A stretch of 64,000 bases of DNA from contig NZ_VCCH02000032.1 of NCBI RefSeq assembly GCF_005938675.2, positions 16,777-80,776 on the forward strand, read 5' to 3'. Source of the stretch: Mycobacterium sp. KBS0706 (lineage in GTDB: Bacteria; Pseudomonadota; Alphaproteobacteria; DSM-16000; Inquilinaceae). Below the pieces are notes generated by a model. That model was given only the letters and a program-made list of their open reading frames with translations. It was not told where the DNA came from and did no database searches. The number at the start of each line of letters is the position of its first letter. Within the stretch, counting starts at the first letter, position 1. This document shows positions 60,959-64,000 of this stretch, piece after piece. Made by a program: the position numbers and the translations under genes.

Positions 60959-61758
60959 CCCGGTACCCCGACGAAGGCGCTGCCGACCCGGTAGGGGGCG
61001 AAGGCCAGCGGCCGCGCCGCGGCGGCGGCGGGCAGCACGGCGCGGATCGACGCCTCCAGCTCCGCTGCCCCCTCCTCGCCCAGCCCGGCCAGGCTGCCGG
61101 GGTCGAGCTCCACCACCAGCCCGGCGGCGCGGACCCGGCAACGCACCGTGCGCGGCCGCAAGCGGCTGGCCACCAGCTGCTCCACCGCATCGATGGTGCG
61201 CAGCATCTCCGGCTCGATCGGGATCAGGGTCTCGACCCGGCTCGACAGGCAGGGCGAGGACGGCAGCTCGGCGAGGTCGCCGAGGCCGAGGTCGCGCGCC
61301 AGGGCCCGCAGCCCGGCCTTGCCGATCCCGGCCTCGACATAGGGATGGCGCACGCCGTGCTCGCGCGCCGCGTCGAGGCCCGGCCGGTACTCGCCGAGAT
61401 CGTCGCGGTTGGTGCCGGAGACGATGGTGCCGGCGACCCGCCCGGCGATCGCGCCATACAGGTTGGTCTTGCAGAAGTAGCAGCGGTTCACCGGGTTCTC
61501 GCGATAGCGCGGATCGGCGAACTCGCCGGCATCGAGCACGGTCAGGGCCCAGCCCTCGCGCCCGGCCCAGTCGCGCACCCGCGCCGTGGCCAGCGGCGGC
61601 ACCGCGGGGGAGACGGCGTGGACCATGGTCACGGCATCGGGGCGCCGGCGATGCGCCAGCACCGCCAGGGTCATGCTGTCGACGCCGCCGCTGACCGCCA
61701 CCGCGACCGGGCCGAGGCCGTCCAGCACGTCCTCAAGCTGGGTTCGATCCGTACTCAT
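60955..61758 (-). CDS. larE: ATP-dependent sulfur transferase LarE
   Basis: 267 residues. PP-loop SGGVDS at 23-28, the RCYFCK motif with Cys93 and Cys96, GTNRDDLGEYRPGLDAA, and Cys170 in LPSSPCLSSRVE at the position of the sacrificial cysteine. LarE adenylates the biscarboxylate intermediate and inserts sulfur. Cys93, Cys96 and Cys170 together match the three-cysteine arrangement described for Fe-S-cluster LarE proteins, so a catalytic cluster rather than a sacrificial Cys is possible. ATGA overlaps with larC and larB. Confidence 0.92.
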   Translation of the reverse strand: MSTDRTQLEDVLDGLGPVAVAVSGGVDSMTLAVLAHRRRPDAVTMVHAVSPAVPPLATARVRDWAGREGWALTVLDAGEFADPRYRENPVNRCYFCKTNLYGAIAGRVAGTIVSGTNRDDLGEYRPGLDAAREHGVRHPYVEAGIGKAGLRALARDLGLGDLAELPSSPCLSSRVETLIPIEPEMLRTIDAVEQLVASRLRPRTVRCRVRAAGLVVELDPGSLAGLGEEGAAELEASIRAVLPAAAAARPLAFAPYRVGSAFVGVPG

Positions 61759-62960
61759 GACTCTTCCACCGCATCCTCTGCCGCCCGCCGCCGGGCCCTG
61801 CGCGCCTTGTGCCCGTCCAGGTCGGCCACGTCATCCGCCTCGGCCTTGGCCGTGCGCCCGCCGGGCCGGTCGACCGCCTTGACCCGCACCGTCCGCCCCC
61901 CGGCCTCCACCTCGACCATGCGCCGCGGCAGCACCGCCCGGGCCTGCACCGAATGCCGCAGGCCGATGGTCGTGGTCTCGGCGAAGCACAGGCGCAGGAC
62001 CTCGTCGCGCGCCTCCGGCAGCGCGAGCAGGCGCAGCTGCGCCATCATCCGCCCCTTCTTGCCGAAGACCGGGGCCTGGACCACGTCGAGCACCGCCGGA
62101 TGGGCGCGCAGCCGGTCCAGCGCCAGGGCCAGCTCCTCGCCGGACTGGTCGTCGATCTCGCACTCCACCACCAGCACCGCGTCGGTGTCGAAGGCCGGCG
62201 CCGATTCCGCCGCATCGAAGCGCAGCACCCGTGCGCAGTTGCTGAGGCCGGGCAGGATGCGGGTGCCGAAGCCGATGCCGGTGCCGCCCAGGATCCGCGG
62301 CCGCGGCGCCTGCGGGACCGTGTCGCCGCAGAGATGGCGCAGGATGGCGGCGCCGGTCGGGGTGACGCGCTCGCCGCCGACGCCATCATCGATCACGGCG
62401 AAGCCCTGCAGCAGCAGCGCCGTGGCCGGGGCCGGCACCGGCAGCGGACCATGCGCGCTGCGCACCCGGCCGGAGCCGAGCGGAATGGCGCCCACGGTCC
62501 AGCGGGCCGCCCTGGCGGCGGCGATCAGATGCGCGGCACCGACGATGTCGGCGATCGAATCCCAGGCGCCGACCTCGTGGAAGCTCACCGCCTCGACCGG
62601 CACGCCATGCACACGCGCCTCGGCCTCGGCCAGGTGCCGGAAGATGGCGATGGCGTGATCGCGTACCGCTGGTTTCAGTTCCGACGCCTCCAGCCCCTCG
62701 CGGATCCGGCGCCAGGCGACATGGTCGTGTCTATCTCCGTTTCTGGCCCCTGCCCCGCCCGGCCGCTCGACCAGGAAGCGCTTGCCGGCCAGCACGCCGT
62801 CATTGTGCGGCACCAGCCGGGCGGTGACGCCGGCCAGCAGCCCGCCGGTCCGGGCCAGGCTGTCGTGCAGCCCCGCCTCGTGCTCCGGGAACAGGTCGAG
62901 CAGCGCGGCGATGAACATGTCGCCCGCCAGGCCACCGACGAGATCGAGATGAAGCTCCAT
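61755..62960 (-). CDS. larC: Nickel insertion protein LarC
   Basis: 401 residues in one uninterrupted frame, unlike lactobacilli, where larC is made by frameshifting. LarC features: LDLVGGLAGDMFIAALLDLF, SFHEVGAWDSIADIVGAAHL, VERVTPTGAA-type segment (GERVTPTGAAILRHL), LVVECEIDDQSGEELALALD and FGKKGRMMAQLRLLAL. The last 40 residues are rich in Ala, Arg and Lys. LarC inserts nickel into the bis-thiocarboxylate to complete the NPN cofactor, using CTP. First gene of larC-larE-larB, divergent from a FadR-like regulator 119 nt away. Confidence 0.92.
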   Translation of the reverse strand: MELHLDLVGGLAGDMFIAALLDLFPEHEAGLHDSLARTGGLLAGVTARLVPHNDGVLAGKRFLVERPGGAGARNGDRHDHVAWRRIREGLEASELKPAVRDHAIAIFRHLAEAEARVHGVPVEAVSFHEVGAWDSIADIVGAAHLIAAARAARWTVGAIPLGSGRVRSAHGPLPVPAPATALLLQGFAVIDDGVGGERVTPTGAAILRHLCGDTVPQAPRPRILGGTGIGFGTRILPGLSNCARVLRFDAAESAPAFDTDAVLVVECEIDDQSGEELALALDRLRAHPAVLDVVQAPVFGKKGRMMAQLRLLALPEARDEVLRLCFAETTTIGLRHSVQARAVLPRRMVEVEAGGRTVRVKAVDRPGGRTAKAEADDVADLDGHKARRARRRAAEDAVEES

Positions 62961-63079
62961 GCCCGGACTGTTCCAGATTGCCGGCGGGTTCACAATGCGG
63001 CGGCCGTGGCACCAGCCTTGCGCCGAGCCACCGGCGCTGCGATCCTGCCTGTCGCGAGGCGTGAGGATTGAAGGACGAT
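62961..63079. promoter_or_regulatory. Divergent control region, larC / FadR-like regulator
   Basis: 119 bp between divergent starts. AAGGA precedes the regulator ATG. I see no clean palindrome or strong promoter hexamers. Confidence 0.35.
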
Positions 63080-63835
63080 ATGAGCGCGCATTCCTCGGCT
63101 TTCGCTGCGATCCGGAAAGCCCCCAACCTCACCGCCGGCCTGGTCGAGACGCTGGAGGCGCAGATCGCGTCCGGCGACCTCGGCCCCGGCCAGCGCCTGC
63201 CGACCGAACAGGCCATCGTCAACGCCACCGGGGTCAGCCGCACCGTGGTGCGCGAGGCCCTGGCCTCGCTGCGCGCCCGCGGCCTGATCACCACCCGCCA
63301 GGGGCTCGGCGCCTTCGTGGCCGAGACCGTGCCCGCCCGCTCCTTCGCCATCGATGCGGAGAAGCTGGAATCGATCGGCGACGTGCTGCAGGTGCTGGAG
63401 CTGCGGCTGAGCATCGAGGTCGAGGCCGCCGGCCTGGCCGCCGAGCGGCGCAGCCCGGAGGAGCTGGCGCGGATCGAGGCGGCGCAGGCGGCGTTCCTGG
63501 CGGCGATCTCGGCGCCGGGGGCCGATGCCGAGACGGTCGGGCTGGGCGAGGATCTGGCGGTGCACCGGGCCATCCTGGCCGCCACCGGCAACGCCTATTT
63601 CGCCAAGGTGTTCGACGTCTTCAATGTGGTGATCCCGCGCCAGCGCATCCCGGTTGCGGCGCTGTCGCAGGGCGAGCGCGAGCGCCATCTGCGCCGGGTC
63701 GGGCAGGAGCACGAGGCGATCCTGGCCGCGATCCGCGCCGGCGACGCCGCCGCAGCCCGCCGGGCGATGCGTGTCCACCTGACCCGCGCAAGAGACCGCT
63801 ACGCCGCCCTGCGGTCCGAGGCGAAGGCGGGGTAA
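63080..63835 (+). CDS. FadR/GntR-family regulator divergent from the lar operon
   Basis: 251 residues. Winged helix RLPTEQAIVNATGVSRTVVR, EALASLRARGLITTRQGLGA, and an FCD domain with LGEDLAVHRAILAATGNAYF and QEHEAILAAIRAGDAAAARR. ATG 63080 has AAGGA 5 nt upstream; an in-frame start at 63068 is weaker. FadR-like proteins next to sugar-acid and hydroxy-acid genes usually sense a pathway acid. Probable regulator of larCEB or of genes right of the window. Confidence 0.88.
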   Translation: MSAHSSAFAAIRKAPNLTAGLVETLEAQIASGDLGPGQRLPTEQAIVNATGVSRTVVREALASLRARGLITTRQGLGAFVAETVPARSFAIDAEKLESIGDVLQVLELRLSIEVEAAGLAAERRSPEELARIEAAQAAFLAAISAPGADAETVGLGEDLAVHRAILAATGNAYFAKVFDVFNVVIPRQRIPVAALSQGERERHLRRVGQEHEAILAAIRAGDAAAARRAMRVHLTRARDRYAALRSEAKAG

Positions 63836-63867
63836 ATCCAGGCCGAACGCAAAACGAGCAAAATGAG

Positions 63868-64000
63868 TCCCCCCTCCCCTCGCGGGAGGGGGATAGGGGG
63901 AGGGGGTTGGCGACGCCAGACCAGCCCCCGAGGGCGCCAACTCTTGCTGCACGAACCCCCTCCCCCTGCCCCCCTCCCCCTGCCCCCCTCCCCTTGCGGG
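63868..64000. repeat. C/G-rich palindromic repeat with tandem units at the right edge
   Basis: CCCCTCCCCTCGCGGGAGGGG begins the element, AGGGGGTTGG and CGAACCCCCTCCCCC are partly inverted, and CTGCCCCCCTCCCC recurs in tandem up to the window end. Cut off at the edge, different from families A and B. Confidence 0.7.

Noticed and set aside
61755..62960. Programmed frameshift in larC, as known in lactobacilli
   Set aside because: The gene is one uninterrupted 401-codon frame from LarC N-terminal to C-terminal motifs.

Overview
The window is very GC-rich, with strong G/C third codon positions, many GntR/FCD regulators, CUT2-type sugar ABC transporters, a FixL/FixJ-like phosphorelay and several palindromic intergenic repeat families. 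This suits a large-genome soil or host-associated alphaproteobacterium, most likely Rhodospirillales (Inquilinus/Azospirillum-like). The placement is an inference from gene content, not a phylogeny. I see no rRNA, tRNA, CRISPR array, phage or complete insertion sequence.

Layout. 0-5.3 kb: a cut-off XRE/cupin regulator, a DUF1989-aminomethyltransferase fusion and a divergent APC amino-acid permease, which look like one amino-compound uptake and breakdown unit. 5.3-9 kb: small enzymes (VOC protein, Tat-exported epoxide hydrolase, 4-TM membrane protein, NmrA-like reductase). 9-12.5 kb: a same-strand signalling block of soluble PAS histidine kinase, stand-alone receiver, FixJ-type regulator and Rrf2 regulator, with several perfect palindromes in front of the Rrf2 gene. 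12.5-16 kb: an SDR, an MscS channel with a C-terminal cyclic-nucleotide-binding fold, an SGNH hydrolase and a probable gene remnant. 16-28.3 kb: a leftward polyol/sugar-alcohol cluster (binding protein, ATPase, permease, SorC regulator, aldo/keto reductase, GlpD-like flavoenzyme, LsrF-like aldolase, FGGY kinase, iron alcohol dehydrogenase, and a GntR regulator with two winged-helix domains).

28.6-38.5 kb: a RidA-like gene with TetR-style operators, then a rightward operon that I consider the most unusual part of the window: a secreted LysM-FecR-Ig protein, a secreted protein with about 15 PKD domains, and a membrane adenylate cyclase whose start codon overlaps the PKD stop. It reads as an envelope-sensing module feeding cAMP. 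38.6-41.1 kb: mmsA with a divergent LysR regulator. 41.2-47.5 kb: a 1434-residue periplasmic fusion (LVIVD, LamG, PKD, beta-propeller, di-haem cytochrome c), divergent from a DipZ-like CcdA-thioredoxin protein.

47.5-52.6 kb: a sugar-acid type cluster (GntR, enolase-superfamily dehydratase, Ldh-family dehydrogenase, MHS transporter, GntR). 52.7-57.4 kb: a second CUT2 ABC transporter operon, ending in a 143-bp hairpin-forming element that overlaps the last stop codon. 57.5-63.8 kb: gloA, an FAD-linked D-2-hydroxyacid dehydrogenase, a FadR-like regulator, and the operon larC-larE-larB for the nickel-pincer cofactor, with no larA in view, followed by another FadR-like regulator. The last bases are C/G-rich repeats.
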